In this document: in pieces, positions 45,666 through 57,405 of the stretch
Layout: every line of letters begins with the position of its first letter
Numbering within the stretch: position 1 is the stretch's first letter
Assembly (NCBI GenBank): GCA_025506515.1
Contig: CM046457.1
Span: forward strand, 41,721,541-41,785,540
Source: Flaveria trinervia
Taxonomy: Eukaryota > Streptophyta > Magnoliopsida > Asterales > Asteraceae
Length of the DNA: 64,000 nucleotides
Direction of reading: 5' to 3'
Notes under the pieces: model-generated
Told to the model about the DNA's origin: nothing
The model's database searches: none
The model's input: the letters and a program-made list of their open reading frames with translations, nothing else
Translations under genes and position numbers: made by a program

Positions 45666-46688
45666 TCCAGTTGGAACTACTTTTGCAAATGAGGTTTCTA
45701 TCAGCACTACAATGACAAACTTAGCTAATACATCTGGGGTGCCTTCAAATTCCAGCTCAGAGGCTCCACAACCAGATAAGAACACCTCAATTGTAGAAGA
45801 CAATAATGGTGGTGGTGACAGTGACCAAGAATTTCTTGATGCCACTAACCAAACCATAGATGAAAACATCAATGATGTCACACAATGCTTGGATCACGTC
45901 TCTCTTGAAAAGTGTGCTGATGTGATGGGAGAAACATCTATGCCAGATCTAAATTTATCTAAATTAGATCTCTCTCAGCAACTTGCTGTGATCCCTCAGC
46001 TTACGATCCACAAGTCTCACCCCACCACAAACATCATTGGAGATGTTGTCTCAGGGGTAAGAACAAGAGAACAAACCCATGAAGCAAGTGTTTGTCTTCA
46101 CTCTTGTTTCTTATTCTAGATAGAGCCAAAGAAAGTTGATGAGGCTCTAAAGGATGGAAGTTGGGTTGAAGCTATGCAACAACAACTGCTTCAATTCAAA
46201 AGGCAGAAAGTTTGGAACCTTTGTCCTCTTCCTTGTAGGAAGACTACCATTGGAACCAAATGGGTGTTTAGGAACAAGAAAGATGATAGAGGCATCATCA
46301 TGAAGAACAAAGCTAGACTGGTTGTTCAAGGATGCACACAAGAAGAAGGGATTAACTACACTGATGTCTTTGCTCCAGTAGCAAGATTAGAAGCTGTGAG
46401 GATATTCCTGGCATTTGCTGCATCCAAGAACTTCAAGGTATTTTAGCTTGATGTGAAGTGTGCCTTTTTGTATGGAGTGATTGATGAAGAGGTTTATGTC
46501 AAACTGCCACCTGGTTTTGTAGACCCTGATCATCCTGATTATGTCTGCAAGCTTGACAAAGCTCTCTATGGGCTGCACAGGCACCCAAGAAATGGTATGA
46601 GACACTGTCTGAGTATCTTTGTAAACATTGATACAGGAGAGGTACTATAGATGGAATTCTCTTCAACAAAGGATAGGGAAATGACATT
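45666..46688 (+). pseudogene. Element E linker and reverse transcriptase N-terminal part
   Basis: Linker (45712-46119) is low complexity. [76 protein letters not shown] and [20 protein letters not shown] with the first catalytic Asp. A TAG at 46444 replaces a Gln. A frameshift near 46600 leads to the frame of the next piece. Confidence 0.86.
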
Positions 46689-47681
46689 TTGCTATTTCAA
46701 GTGTATGTGGATGACATCATCTTTGGTTCAACTAATCCAAAGCTCTGCAAAGACTTTGAGAAGCTGATGAAAGATAGATTTGAAATGAGTGCCATGGGGG
46801 AACTCAATTTCTTTCTAGGAATTCAAGTGAAGCATGTTGAAGATGGCATCTTCATAAGTCAGTCAAAGTATGTTCAGGACATACTCAAGAGATTTAACAT
46901 GACTGATTGTAAGATTGCTAAGACACCCATAGCTAGAAACCACTCCCTTGGACCTGATCTTGAGGGGGAGTGTGTAGATGAGCACTTATACAGGGCTATG
47001 ATCGGGTCTCATATGTATCTTACAGCTAGCAGGCCTGATATCATGTTTGCTACATGCATCTGTGCAAGATATCAAGCCAACCCTAAGATGTCTCACCTCA
47101 TCACTGTGAAGAGGATTCTAAGATACCTCAAAGGTGCTTCAACACTTGGTTTATGGTACCCTAAGAATCCTGACTTCAATCGGTATGCTTATACACATAG
47201 TGATTATGGTGGTTGCAACATGACTGGAAAGTCTACATTTAGGGGATGTCAGTTCCTTGGCGGAAGGGTTGTCTCATGGCAATGCAAGAAACAACCCTGT
47301 GTCTCTACATCAACTGTTGAAGCTGAATATATTGCTACTGCAAGCTATTGTGCCCAAGTACTTTGGATTCAAAATCAGATGTTGGACTATGGGTTAAACT
47401 TCAAGGAGACTCCCATTCACATAGACAACAATAGTGCTATCTCAATCACAAAGAATCTTGTGCAGCTCTCAAGGACAAAACACATCAACATCAGGTATCA
47501 TTTAATTAGAGATAATTTTGAAAAGGGATTAATTAAACTAGTCAAAGTTCACACAAATGAACAATATGTTGATCTGTTTACAAAGGCTTTTGATGAACAG
47601 ATATTTAAATATCTTATATCAGCTATTGGGATGATAAATTTGAGTAGTTTTTTCTTAAAACTAATTCTTATTATTTCTTAA
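46689..47681 (+). pseudogene. Element E reverse transcriptase palm end and RNase H
   Basis: 330-aa open frame, the longest intact piece of E. YVDD at 46704-46715 (VYVDDIIFGSTNPK), RFEMSAMGELNFFLGIQVKH, then RNase H blocks [57 protein letters not shown] and SRTKHINIRYHLIRDNFEKG, and VDLFTKAFDE near the end. Catalytic Asp (AYTHSDYGGC), Glu (VEAEY) and Asp (IHIDNNSA) of RNase H are present. Confidence 0.9.
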
Positions 47682-48126
47682 AATATGTGTGTCCTAAGTT
47701 GTCTAGTTCATCACTTTCATGAGCTCATGCTTTTAACTTCAGACAATTACCTTCGGAAGAGTTCTCAGATCTATCTTCCAAAGCTTAAAATACTTGTATC
47801 AAACAATTACTTATTTTCAAGGACCATTTACTTCCGAATCAAAATTAACTCTCGGTAGCTTTTTTGTTTTATATACAAAGCACTCAAGTTTTAATTTCTC
47901 TTCCGAAGCAAAATTCTTAAAACTCTTAGGAAATTCTTCCGAAGATATTTTAGCTTCGGAAGCTTTTTAATTAAAACTTCGAAGATAATAAACCTTCAGA
48001 AGATTTTTGATTTCCAAGAAAAATACTTTTTGAGCAAAAGTAAACTACTTTTTCAGAGGTGGGACTGACATCCAGATTTCAAAGTTTATCCTCTTTCATT
48101 AAACTTTATCTAAAATCCCTCTCACA
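47682..48126. repeat. Element E pol-env spacer with TTCCGAAG palindromes
   Basis: AT-rich, with CTTCGGAAGAG, CTTCCGAATC, CTTCCGAAGC, CTTCCGAAGA, CTTCGGAAGC and CTTCGAAGAT between 47750 and 47985. The same word fills part of the E LTR. No ORF. Confidence 0.8.
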
Positions 48127-48132
48127 TATAAA
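48127..48132 (+). promoter_or_regulatory. TATA box before the E env-position ORF
   Basis: CACATATAAACC, 112 bp before the ATG at 48244, with a pyrimidine-rich leader (TTCTTTCTTCCTTCTTTCTT) between. Conserved in D. Confidence 0.5.
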
Positions 48133-48243
48133 CCAACGGTTTCCCCTTCTTTCTGTCATCTGCTCTTCCTTCAAACCTAAAAACCCAAATTTCTCTCTGA
48201 AATTTCTTTCTTCCTTCTTTCTTCATCTTTAAGCTACCTCACA

Positions 48244-51200
48244 ATGGCCAACCTTGCTCATAGAAATGATCTAAACTTTACCATGCAGCTACACAGGCAA
48301 CATAATCAGGTTGCTCTGTTAAGCTCTAAGAAAGATCCTCATTTCTCATAGGTTTTTCAATTCTTAGCTTTCTCTAACTACTTCACCTCCCTAAGCATTG
48401 ATCCTCCACTCTACGAGGATCATCTACTAGAATTTTGGAAAACCTGCCAAGAGGTTATTATGGATGGGGAGAAGGCACTGTCTGCCACCGTGCAGGGGAG
48501 AACAGTCTTCATCACTCTGGCCATCATCAACATGCATCTTTAGCTGGATGATGAAGAAGGTGAGGTGTTCTTCCCAAAGGAAGCTGTTAATCATTCCTTT
48601 GAGCAGATGGTATATGAGGGAGATTTCTTCGTAAAGACCTTTAGGAAAGGGAAGGTCTCATCCCAATGGAGATTCCTACTCCATGTGGTCATCCACAGCT
48701 TATCAAACAAGCATGGTGGATAGGACCAGATTCCTGAGGATCTCTCCTTCATAATCCATGGAATGGTTCAGGGGGTCAAATTCAGGTATTTTCAGTTTGT
48801 TTATACCAATTTACTTGCTATTATAGACTCCATAGAGTATTACATGTTTCCTAGACATGTCTAGTAATTCTTAATTGTGAACTGGGCTCATAGTTGAGGG
48901 AAACAGGTAACGTTCTTAAATTGGGACAGATGAAGCCCGACATCTTTAAAATATTAAGAAAGCCCACTATTGGCTTCTCTGGGATAGAAACAGCCCTTGT
49001 CCGAAAAATGTTAGAGCTCATTGCTCAAGGTGACAACCTAGCAGCACAAGCTAGTGTTGAGCCCACACCTGCTACCTCCCAACCTCTCACACAGCCTCAA
49101 ATCCCCATCACTTACGAAAGAAAATCCAAACGAACCCCTGCTCAGGCTTTGCAGTCTGTGGAGGCCCCCATATACTCACCCATACAGGAAGAAGTGGACA
49201 CTGGAGCTCCCACTTCTCCTGAGGAGCAGACCACTGCCATCTCTTCAAGAATCAGTGCTGAGGTTCCTCTGCTCAGCCTGATGAGCTCATTAGCCCAACT
49301 GCCTTAAGCCATCACTTTCAGTATCAACACTCAAGTGACCAACCTTTAGGGGATAGTTACCATCCCTAGCCTATAGATCTCAACCAACCAATTCCTAACC
49401 TTGACTTCTATACTGATGAAGATCTAGGTTTCAGTGAGTATAATAAGTCTCTCTTCTTTACTCCTACTCAAAGAGAGATGAATGCTCCTGGGTCTCCTAT
49501 ATCTATCCCATATCAGTCACCTACAATTGAGGTGGACACTTATGAACTAGTTCAAGATGTCCATATGGAAGAGGCTCTCACTTCTAAAAGTGATTACACC
49601 ATTAAGACCTCAACCATGGCAACTCAGCCCACTAAAATCTCAACTGAGATTGCCAATGAGCAGAGGAAAACCAGCAGCCAAGAACCTAAAGCTGGTGGTG
49701 AGAGAGAGGACTTTGGTCCAATCATCTCATCCCCCAATGAGTCTTCTGATGAAGATGAGAGGAATCTGAGACTAAAGGTGCACAAACTGACTAAAACATG
49801 CACCTATTTAGTCTCAAAGGTCAGTCACCTTGAATCTCAGGTGACTACCTTACACAATAGGATCAATGATCAGCAACTTGAGATTTTATATCTTAAGGAA
49901 AAACTAGTTGGGAGACCCTTAAGAAGAGCTCAAATAGAAACACAAGAACCTGTGGATGTGTTTGACCTGTAGCTCACCTATGCAAGTGGGTGATGCTACC
50001 AAAAAGGGGGAGAAAGTTATTACAGCCACAGAACCTGGGAGTTCTTCAGAGAGAGTGGACATTAAGGACTCACCATCCTCACTTGCCATTATGCATTCTC
50101 TGCAACCTCCTCAAGTTCATATTGATATGGACTACACTAACTCCTTCATACAGAGTTTGTTTAAGGATAGGATACCAAGGGCTATGTCATCTTCACCATC
50201 TTTCAATCATATCATTGGGTGGAGGTATAACAACATTAGGAAAGCCCTAATCATCATAAGAGTTCAAGGACAGCAAGAAGTCTTCAATTTTCAGACTTTG
50301 AACTACTATGAAGGTCTGGATTTAGTCAACATTCCACTTGTCAACCCAAGCAAATCAAGAAAAGCTGACAGACTAGCTCAAAGAATCCAAGACAGGATCA
50401 CTATAGAGTTCAACTTAAAAAGGAGACTTAGGCTATCAGGCAATGCCATCGGTCAACTGGATGTTGAGGTAGACCCTAAGACTAGTTTCATAGGGGAAGC
50501 CTTGACTGAAGGCCCAGTGGCAGAACCTGAGACCCCTATCTCATTATCATCAACTGCTGTAGAGATCCACACTCCTATTGAGACACATGCTGGTGAAGGT
50601 GCTTCTCAACCTCTCTCTAGCCAGAGCTTAGATGCTGCAACAAGCAATAAAGGCCAAACCTCTCTCCACCCTGAGTCATAAAGGTCTGTGAGTGACAAAG
50701 GGAAAAGAAAGATGATATCTGAGGGATTGAAGAGGAGGAGAGACAGAGGAAAAGGAGGCTGAGGGATAAAGTTCCTCTGCTGAGTCTTCAAGACTCACGG
50801 AGTCTGCTATCAAGGCTGCCCCCAGACCAAATACTCAGAACGATGAGTCAAGGGCAGTCAGGATAAATTACCTGCAGACAAGGAACTATGACATAGACAG
50901 TATCATCTCTCTCCCCTAGAGATGTTGAATGAACTGGTTGATCTGGAAAGGTCAAAGGAGAAGAAGGAGGCAAAAGATACAAAGCTTCTAGTACAAGTCA
51001 AAGAAGAGAGAAGAAGAAAAAGACTATACAAATAAATGCCTACCCTCTCCCCATTTCGGGAAAGTCCTACAGAAGAAGAAGTGGTTCAACAAGAACCTAA
51101 GGTAGACAAAGAAGAAGAGACAGGCTTCTACAGGATGATCAACTACTGAGTGCCACAGGCTTCTATCAGGAAGATGCACTCCTTCCCTTGTCCTATGACT

Positions 51201-52062
51201 ATGTTGAGTTTGAGTACTTAACACAGCTTGAACTTGAGATAATCAAGGACAGAAAGACAACTAAGAAGAAGCTAAGGGAAGAAGCTGCAAAATCAAGAGC
51301 TATCATCCAAAAGAGCATGAAGAAGTCTGCTGATAGGCACAGGATGATGAGCTTCTTGAAGCTATATGGATTCTCCGGAAGGAGACTTGGCCCCATGTCT
51401 GTATCCACTATGGATGAGCATATTAGGGTGATCAAGCAGAAGATCAAAAGTGGAGAGCTCATTGACTTACCTCCACTTCAAGTCAAGCCCCACCTGAAGT
51501 GGAGGTTAAGGTTGAACAACCAGAGACAATACAACTTGGACCTCCTGCTGAAACTCAGCAAGCTTCATCTTCTGATCCACAACAGGGTCAACCTCCCTCT
51601 CCTTATGAGCCTGAGAGAGAGGAAGTCCCAACTGAGAAAGACAGTGAAGATCAATCTGGTACTGCAGGCCAGTCTTCTCAGTTAAAACATATAAAGAGAA
51701 AGAAGAAGATGGCTTCTAAACCAAAGCCAAAGAAGAAGAAGACTGCACCCTCTTCTAAACCCCAAGATGAGTCAGAACATCTTGAGGTTATGCAGCCAGA
51801 GGATGCTACATCAACTCCAATTCAAACAACTCCTTTAGTATCAGGAAGACCCATCTTGTCTTGGACATACACCACAAATCCATAAAGATGGCATGTCATT
51901 AGAGATCAAGGCACTGAAGACATTTACACATGGCAAGATATGTTTCAGTTGCCTATACATGATCTCTTTGATATGAGAAGACACTTTGATAGTCTGAAGG
52001 ATCCTGATCACCTTATGAAGAAAGGATTGGTGATCATCCTAATGAGGACTATTCACATCTAA
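48244..52062 (+). pseudogene. Element E env-position ORF
   Basis: Start MANLAHRNDLNFTM. Parts: N-terminal block (FLAFSNYFTSLSIDPPLYED, WRFLLHVVIHSLSNKHGG), LKLGQMKPDIFKILRKPTIG, Pro/Thr-rich segment (49050-49300), coiled coil LVSKVSHLESQVTTLHNRIN (about 49807), QTLNYYEGLDLVNIPLVNPS (50298), basic charged segment (50690-51010), KSMKKSADRHRMMSFLKLYG (51311), Lys/Pro-rich tail and a SWTYTTNP..WHVIRDQ end. Stops: TAG at 48349 (CAG in D), 48541 (shared with D) and 48721 (TGG in D), TAA at 50680, and some frameshifts. No signal peptide, membrane helix or enzyme motif is visible. Confidence 0.78.
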
Positions 52063-52089
52063 AGTCTACTAAATGTTTTGGTAGCATCA

Positions 52090-52103
52090 GCCTAGGGGGA
52101 GTT
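52090..52103 (+). other. Polypurine tract of element E
   Basis: GCCTAGGGGGAGTT right before the 3' LTR. Confidence 0.8.
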
Positions 52104-52875
52104 TGTAGAGATTAATGAAGAGGCTGATGCAACCAAAACATCCAATGTCTATCCTGCATGTTGCACAAGTGCATTGAAGAAGAATACTTAGGAAGTTGTA
52201 CACATGCAACAGAAAATACTCTAAGTGTGAAATCATCCGAAGCCAAATATGAAGTCTTCCAAAGCCTCAGAGACAAAGTCTTCCGAAGCTTCAACTCATG
52301 AAGACAGATTTCTTTCGAAGACTTTTAACACATGCTTTATCTGATGTACATTTCCATAAAGCTGGAGACCTTTCCGCTGCATCTCTATAAGGTCACCAAC
52401 TTACATGAGTTGGTGAAAAGGTCCATGCTTTTGGTAACTGTACATTGAGGTCTTGAGTTTGTAACTTTCTACTTCATGTACTTTATCCTTTTTGTAATAG
52501 ATAAGGATGTGAGCTATGGCATGTCATAGTCACTAGTCAAAAAGCAACCTGCCTTTTGACTCTATAATTGATTTTGTTTGTGTCTAGTCAATTGTATCTA
52601 GCCACCATTCAAGTATAGCCGGCTGTAGGATGTAGTATAAGTATCTCATGTACTTGTATCTTTGAATCATGCTTTGTAACACTTGTAATAGAACATAGAG
52701 AAAGCAATATGCTGCATTCTTGAAAACCATATACTTGTGTTCTTTGTGTTCTGTCTCTTACATTACTTGTGTTCTTAGTATATTATCTTGGTTAATCTAG
52801 TTTACTACTTGATTAAGTTTAGTTAATCTCCTCTTTGTGTTTGTGTTGTAACTGACCCCTTTCAACGATCCTGCA
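52104..52875 (+). repeat. Element E 3' LTR
   Basis: 772 bp TGTAGAGATT...GATCCTGCA. Alike to 40954-41722, with substitutions and small gaps. Confidence 0.92.
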
Positions 52876-53104
52876 GTTTCTTCCCGAGATAAAACTATAT
52901 TTTTCGAAGGACAGAAAAGATCAAGATTTTCAAAAATCTAAGGAAAATCTTCTAAAAGATTTTCTTCCAAATAAAATAGGAGCTTATGAAGATGATGAAA
53001 TAGACAACTTAAGACACACAAATTTTAGAAATAATATGAATTAGTTTTAGAAAAAGCTACTCAAGGTTAATCATCCCAATAGCTTATATGAGGTATTTAA
53101 ATCT
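52876..53104 (-). other. Element D spacer, part next to pol
   Basis: Non-coding, AT-rich, minus-strand words GTCCTTCGAAAA and TTGGAAGAAAAT recall the E/D palindrome. It joins 40953 if E is removed. Confidence 0.65.
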
Positions 53105-53806
53105 CTACTCATTGAAAGCTTCAGTAAACAAATCAACATATTGTTCATTTGTGTTAACCTTTACTAGTTTGATCAAGCCCTTTTCAAAGTTATCTCTAAT
53201 TAAATGATACCTGATATTAATGTGTTTTGTCCTTGAGTGCTGCATAGGATTCTCGGTAATAGAGATGACACTATTATTGTCTATATGAATGGGAGTCTGT
53301 TTAAAGTTGACCCTATAGTCCAGCATCTGATTCTAAATCCAAAGTACTTGAGCACAGCAGCTTGCAGAAGCAATGTATTCAGCTTGAGCAGTTGATGTAG
53401 AGACACAAGTTTGTTTTTTGCATTGCTAGGAGACAACCCTTCCACCAAGAAACTGACATCCCCTTGATGCAGACTTTGCAGTCATATTGCATCCACCACT
53501 ATCGCTATCTGTATATTCATACAGATTAAAGTCGGTTTTCTTTGGATACCAAAGGCCAAGTGTTGAGGCACCTTTGAAATATCTTAAGATTCTTTTGACG
53601 GTGATAAGGTGTGACATCTTGGGGTTGGCTTGACATCTTGCACATACACATGTGGCAAACATAATATCAGGTCTGCTAGCTATAAGGTACATAAGAGACC
53701 CAATCATAGCCCTATAGAGATGTTCATCCACACACTCCCCCTCAAGGTCAGGCCCAAGGGAGTGGTTTCTTGCTATGGGAGTCTTAGCAACCTTGCAATC
53801 AGTCAT
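53105..53806 (-). pseudogene. Element D RNase H
   Basis: Open pieces 53806-53426 (126 aa) and 53326-53105 (73 aa). Blocks [47 protein letters not shown], then after a gap SRTKHINIRYHLIRDNFEKG and VDLFTEAFNE. Catalytic residues are mostly present. One frameshift and stops near 53430-53330. Confidence 0.87.
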
Positions 53807-53842
53807 GTTGAACCTCTTAAGTATGTCCAGAACATACTTTGA

Positions 53843-54560
53843 CTAACTTATGATGATGCCATTTTCAACTTGCTTCACTTGAATTCCTAGAAAGAAATTG
53901 AGTTCCCCCATGGCACTCATTTCGAATCTATCCTTCATCAGCTTCTCAAAGTCTTTGTGGAGCTTTGGATTAGTTGAACCAAACACGATGTCATCTACAT
54001 GTACTTGAACTAGCATCAAGTCATTTTCTATTCCATTGATGAAGAGAGTTCTATCTATAGTGCCTCTTCTATATCCATGCTTGTAAAGATACTGAGATAG
54101 TCTCATACCACTTTCTTGGTGCTTGGTGCAGCCCATAAGAGTCTTATCAAGCCTACAGACATAATCAGGATGATGAGAATCTACAAAGCCAGGTGATTGT
54201 TTGACATACACCTCTTCATCAATCACTCCATAGAGAAAAACACATTTGACATCAAGTTGATAGACCTTGAAGTTCTTGGATGCAACAAATGCCAAGAATA
54301 TCCTAACAGCTTCCGGTCTTGTCATAGGAGAAAAGACATCTGTGTAGCCAATTCCTTCTTCTTGTGTATACCTTTGAACAACAAGTCTAGCTTTGTTTTT
54401 GATGACAAGTCCTCTATCATACTTCTTATTCCTAAAAACCCATTTGGATCCTATAATAGTCTTACCCTGAGGAAGAGGACATAGGTTCCAAACCTTCTGC
54501 CTTTTGAATTGAAGCAGCTCCTCTTGCATAGCTTCAACCCAACTTCCATCCTTCAGAGCC
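53843..54560 (-). pseudogene. Element D reverse transcriptase
   Basis: 228-aa open piece with [54 protein letters not shown] and MSAMGELNFFLGIQVKQVEN. The active site reads HVDD instead of YVDD (TAC to CAC change), so the enzyme is probably damaged. It joins RNase H after a stop at 53843. Confidence 0.87.
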
Positions 54561-55378
54561 TCATCAACTTTCTTAGGCTCTATCTAAGATAAGAAACAAG
54601 AGTGAAGACAAACATTTGCATCATGGGTTTTTCCTCTTGTTCTTACCCTTGAGTCAACATCTCTAATGATGTTTGAGGAGGGATGAGACTTGTGTATCCT
54701 GAGCTGAGGGATCATAACAAATTGCTGATAGAGATCTAAATTAGAAAACTTTAGACCTGGCATTGATGTTTCTCCCACCTTATCAGCATACTTATCAAGT
54801 GAGACCTCATCTAATGAGTGTGTGACATCATTGATGTTGTCTTCAATGGAGTGGTTGTCAGCATCAACAAATTCTTGATCACTATCACCACTACCGTGAT
54901 CTTCTACAATCGAAGCGTCTTTATATGGTTATTGAGCCTCTGAGATAGAATTTGAAGGCATCTTAGATGTATCAGTTGAATTAGTCATTGTAGTGTTGAT
55001 AGAAACTTCATTTGCTGAATTAGTTACAATAGGAGTTGAAGTTGTATAGCTTGAAGGTCTTGTCAGCTCAAATCATGGATCAAGATCACGTGTTGGAAGA
55101 ATATTTGTAGACCCTTAAACATTCTCACAATATTTGTTAAAATAGTTGGTAACTAAATTAAGATCAAATAGCCAATCAGGACCAGAACTAGTTACATTGG
55201 GTGTGTGTTCATTCAAAGTCACATTGGCTGACTCTTCAATAATCTTGGTTCTAAGATTGTATACTCTGTAAGCCTTAGCTTGGGAAGAGTACCCAATGAA
55301 ATGTCCATTATCTGAGTTCTAAGGAAATTTGGCAATTTTATCTTTGGTATTCAAGATGGTGCAATGACATCCAAATGA
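54561..55378 (-). pseudogene. Element D integrase-RT linker, degraded
   Basis: Ser/Thr/Asn/Asp-rich low-complexity coding remnant, alike to the linker of E (MGETSMPGLKFSNLDL vs MGETSMPDLNLSKLDL). Includes the integrase C-terminal block (LNTKDKIAKF, GHFIGYSSQAKAYRVYNLRT type) near 55260-55370. Several stops. Confidence 0.7.
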
Positions 55379-56260
55379 CTAGAGAAAACCAATTAAAGGT
55401 TTCCTCTTGTGCCAAAGTTCATAAGGAGTCATGTCATGTGTCTTAACTACTAAAACTCTGTTTTGCACATAGCAAGCAGTGTTGACTGCCTCTACCCAGA
55501 AGGTGATAGGTAGTTTAGAGTTAAACAACATAGTTCTTACAACTTCAATAAGTATCCTGTTTCTCCTTTCAGTAACTCCATTTTGCTGAGGAGTCCTGGG
55601 AGGATTATATTGTCTTGTAATACTCTTTTCATCACAAAATGTATCAATGACTTGGTTTTTGAATTTAGTTCCTTGATCACATCTTATGCTTTTGACCTTG
55701 TGATCAGATTGATTCTCAATCATTAAGATAAAATTCTTTAGATTCTCAGGAGTCTTATCCTTAGTTCTAAGGAAGAAGACCCAAGTGAATCTTGTGAACA
55801 AATCTATGATCACTAAACAGTAAAAGGTCCTTTCTAGACTCATTACACTTGTGTGGCCAAAGAGATCCACATGTAACAAGTGTAGGGGAGTAGTGATGGA
55901 GTTTCTTTCCTTTAGCTTGTTAGATAGCTTGTGTTGCTTCCTTTTTAGGCATGCAACAGAATGATCATCACTTGTAAATTCTTTCTTTGGCATTCCAGTT
56001 ACCAAAGCATTCTTAATTAGTTTATTCATGTTCTTAATGTTTACATGGCATATTCTTTTATGCCAAAGAAAGACTCATCACTATTTGCTTTTGACAAAAA
56101 GCATGAAACTTCTCCTAAGGGAGATGTTTCTTGCACATCCATCTTGTACATGTTCCCTTTCCTGGGGACTCTAAGTTGAATATGATAAAGAGTAATGACC
56201 ACCCCGAGCTTGAGAACAATGCACTCATGCTCAGTGAAGAGCATTTTATGACTCTGATCA
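55379..56260 (-). pseudogene. Element D integrase
   Basis: 216-aa open piece 56029-55379: NALVTGMPKKEFTSDDHSVA, CLKRKQHKLSNKLKERNSIT, core LHVDLFGHTSVMS, second Asp in RCDQGTKFKNQV and Glu in QQNGVTERRNRILIEV, all three catalytic acids present. The first zinc Cys is Ser (DDHSVACLK). The H block lies in the preceding piece (56244-56041) after a frameshift. Confidence 0.87.
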
Positions 56261-56594
56261 AAAAATTAAGATACACTCAAAAGATTGTGTCCAAGCTCAT
56301 TGACAAAGTTTACCTTCTCAATGTTGAGCTTACCATTTGTGACCTTGCCCCTTCTAGATATGTAACCACCCTCATCTCCTCCAAAATCAACTGACCCTCC
56401 ATCAATTCTTTCAAAGTTTTGGAGTAGTGACCTATTGCCTATCATGTGCCTAGAACAACCACTATCAAAATTCTAGACATTCTTGTTTGTCTTGAGTTGT
56501 TTCTGGACAAAAGAGATAGTTAGTTACATTTGGAAACCCAAGCCTTGCTTGACTTTAGTTTATCAAAAGAAGTTGAAGGTAATGAAACACTAAT
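56261..56594 (-). pseudogene. Element D protease and gag-pol linker
   Basis: The minus strand shows the DSGCSRHMIG protease block at about 56470-56430, in a frame with a nearby TAG where E has TGG. Upstream is the ACTAAC-pyrimidine-CAG linker with two TAA stops (56520, 56524). The 3' LTR-like solo H cuts gag from this part. Confidence 0.7.
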
Positions 56595-57405
56595 TGTTAA
56601 GATCAGTGATTTAAGTTTGATTAACTAGAGTATATCGCAGCGGAATTCGAACAATGAATTAGACAATTTATCAAGAACTCAATTGATATTCAATGGAATA
56701 GTACACGGTTATAGAGAGAGAGAAATCTGCAAAAGGAATATTTCATTCAAATGCTTTCGTGGTGGCTGAAAGTCACGCGTTACAATTAGGTCAACATTCC
56801 TTATATAAGGAATGTGATGTCTGCTGATGTCACTTGATAGTGACATCTAATAGAATTATACAAACAACTAAAACTATGCAACTACTGAGAATGTTCTCAA
56901 CAACTGATCACATCTCAGAGAATGCTAAGTACAAGAACATAAAACTACTGAACTAAAACTACTGAAACTATAAACTACTGAAAGGTAATTACAAGTACTG
57001 AAAAGGAAAACCATCACAACTACTGAAGTTAATAACTTCAGTTGTTGTGACAACTACTGAAGTTAATAACTTCAGTTGTTGTGACAACTACTGATCACTC
57101 TGGTCTTCAGTCTTTGTCTTCAGTATTTGTCTTTAGTCTTTGTTCTCCAGACTTTTATTTTAGATGTTGTCTTCAGCTGATAGCTTCAGCCTTTGTCTTC
57201 AGTACTTCACTTTCAGACTTTGTCTTCAGTAGTTACTTTCAGACTTTGTCTTCAGTAGAAATCTTCAGATCTGGTCTTCAGACTTTGTCTTCAGACCTTG
57301 TAATCAGCTGATGTCTTCAGCTGTTGTGATCTTCTTCAGCAGTTGTAATGTGTGTGGGACTTGGAGGTTTTTCTGATCAGGCTCATTGGTTGTTTTGGTC
57401 CAATA
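56595..57405 (-). repeat. Solo LTR H, A-type, minus strand
   Basis: 811 bp with the A/C LTR layout reversed: TATTGGACCAAAACAACC start at 57405, CTTAACA end at 56595. Flanks CTAAT (56590-56594) and GTAAT (57406-57410) match at 4 of 5 bases, a decayed TSD. Contains the perfect inverted repeat (56826-56847) and a perfect 22-bp palindrome around the TATA (56794-56815). No internal DNA, so a solo LTR. Confidence 0.88.

Larger units (their letters stand above)
40954..52875 (+). mobile_element. Element E, full-length Sirevirus-like copia element
   Basis: 11.9 kb: LTR 40954-41722, primer site, gag, PR, IN, RT, RH, spacer, env-position ORF, polypurine tract, LTR 52104-52875. LTRs about 95% alike by eye (spot substitutions and a 4-bp gap), so older than A. 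It sits in the spacer of its relative D. The flanks CTTTA and GTTTC are not a TSD. Most breaks in the coding part are nonsense substitutions, seven of them TAG. Confidence 0.93.
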
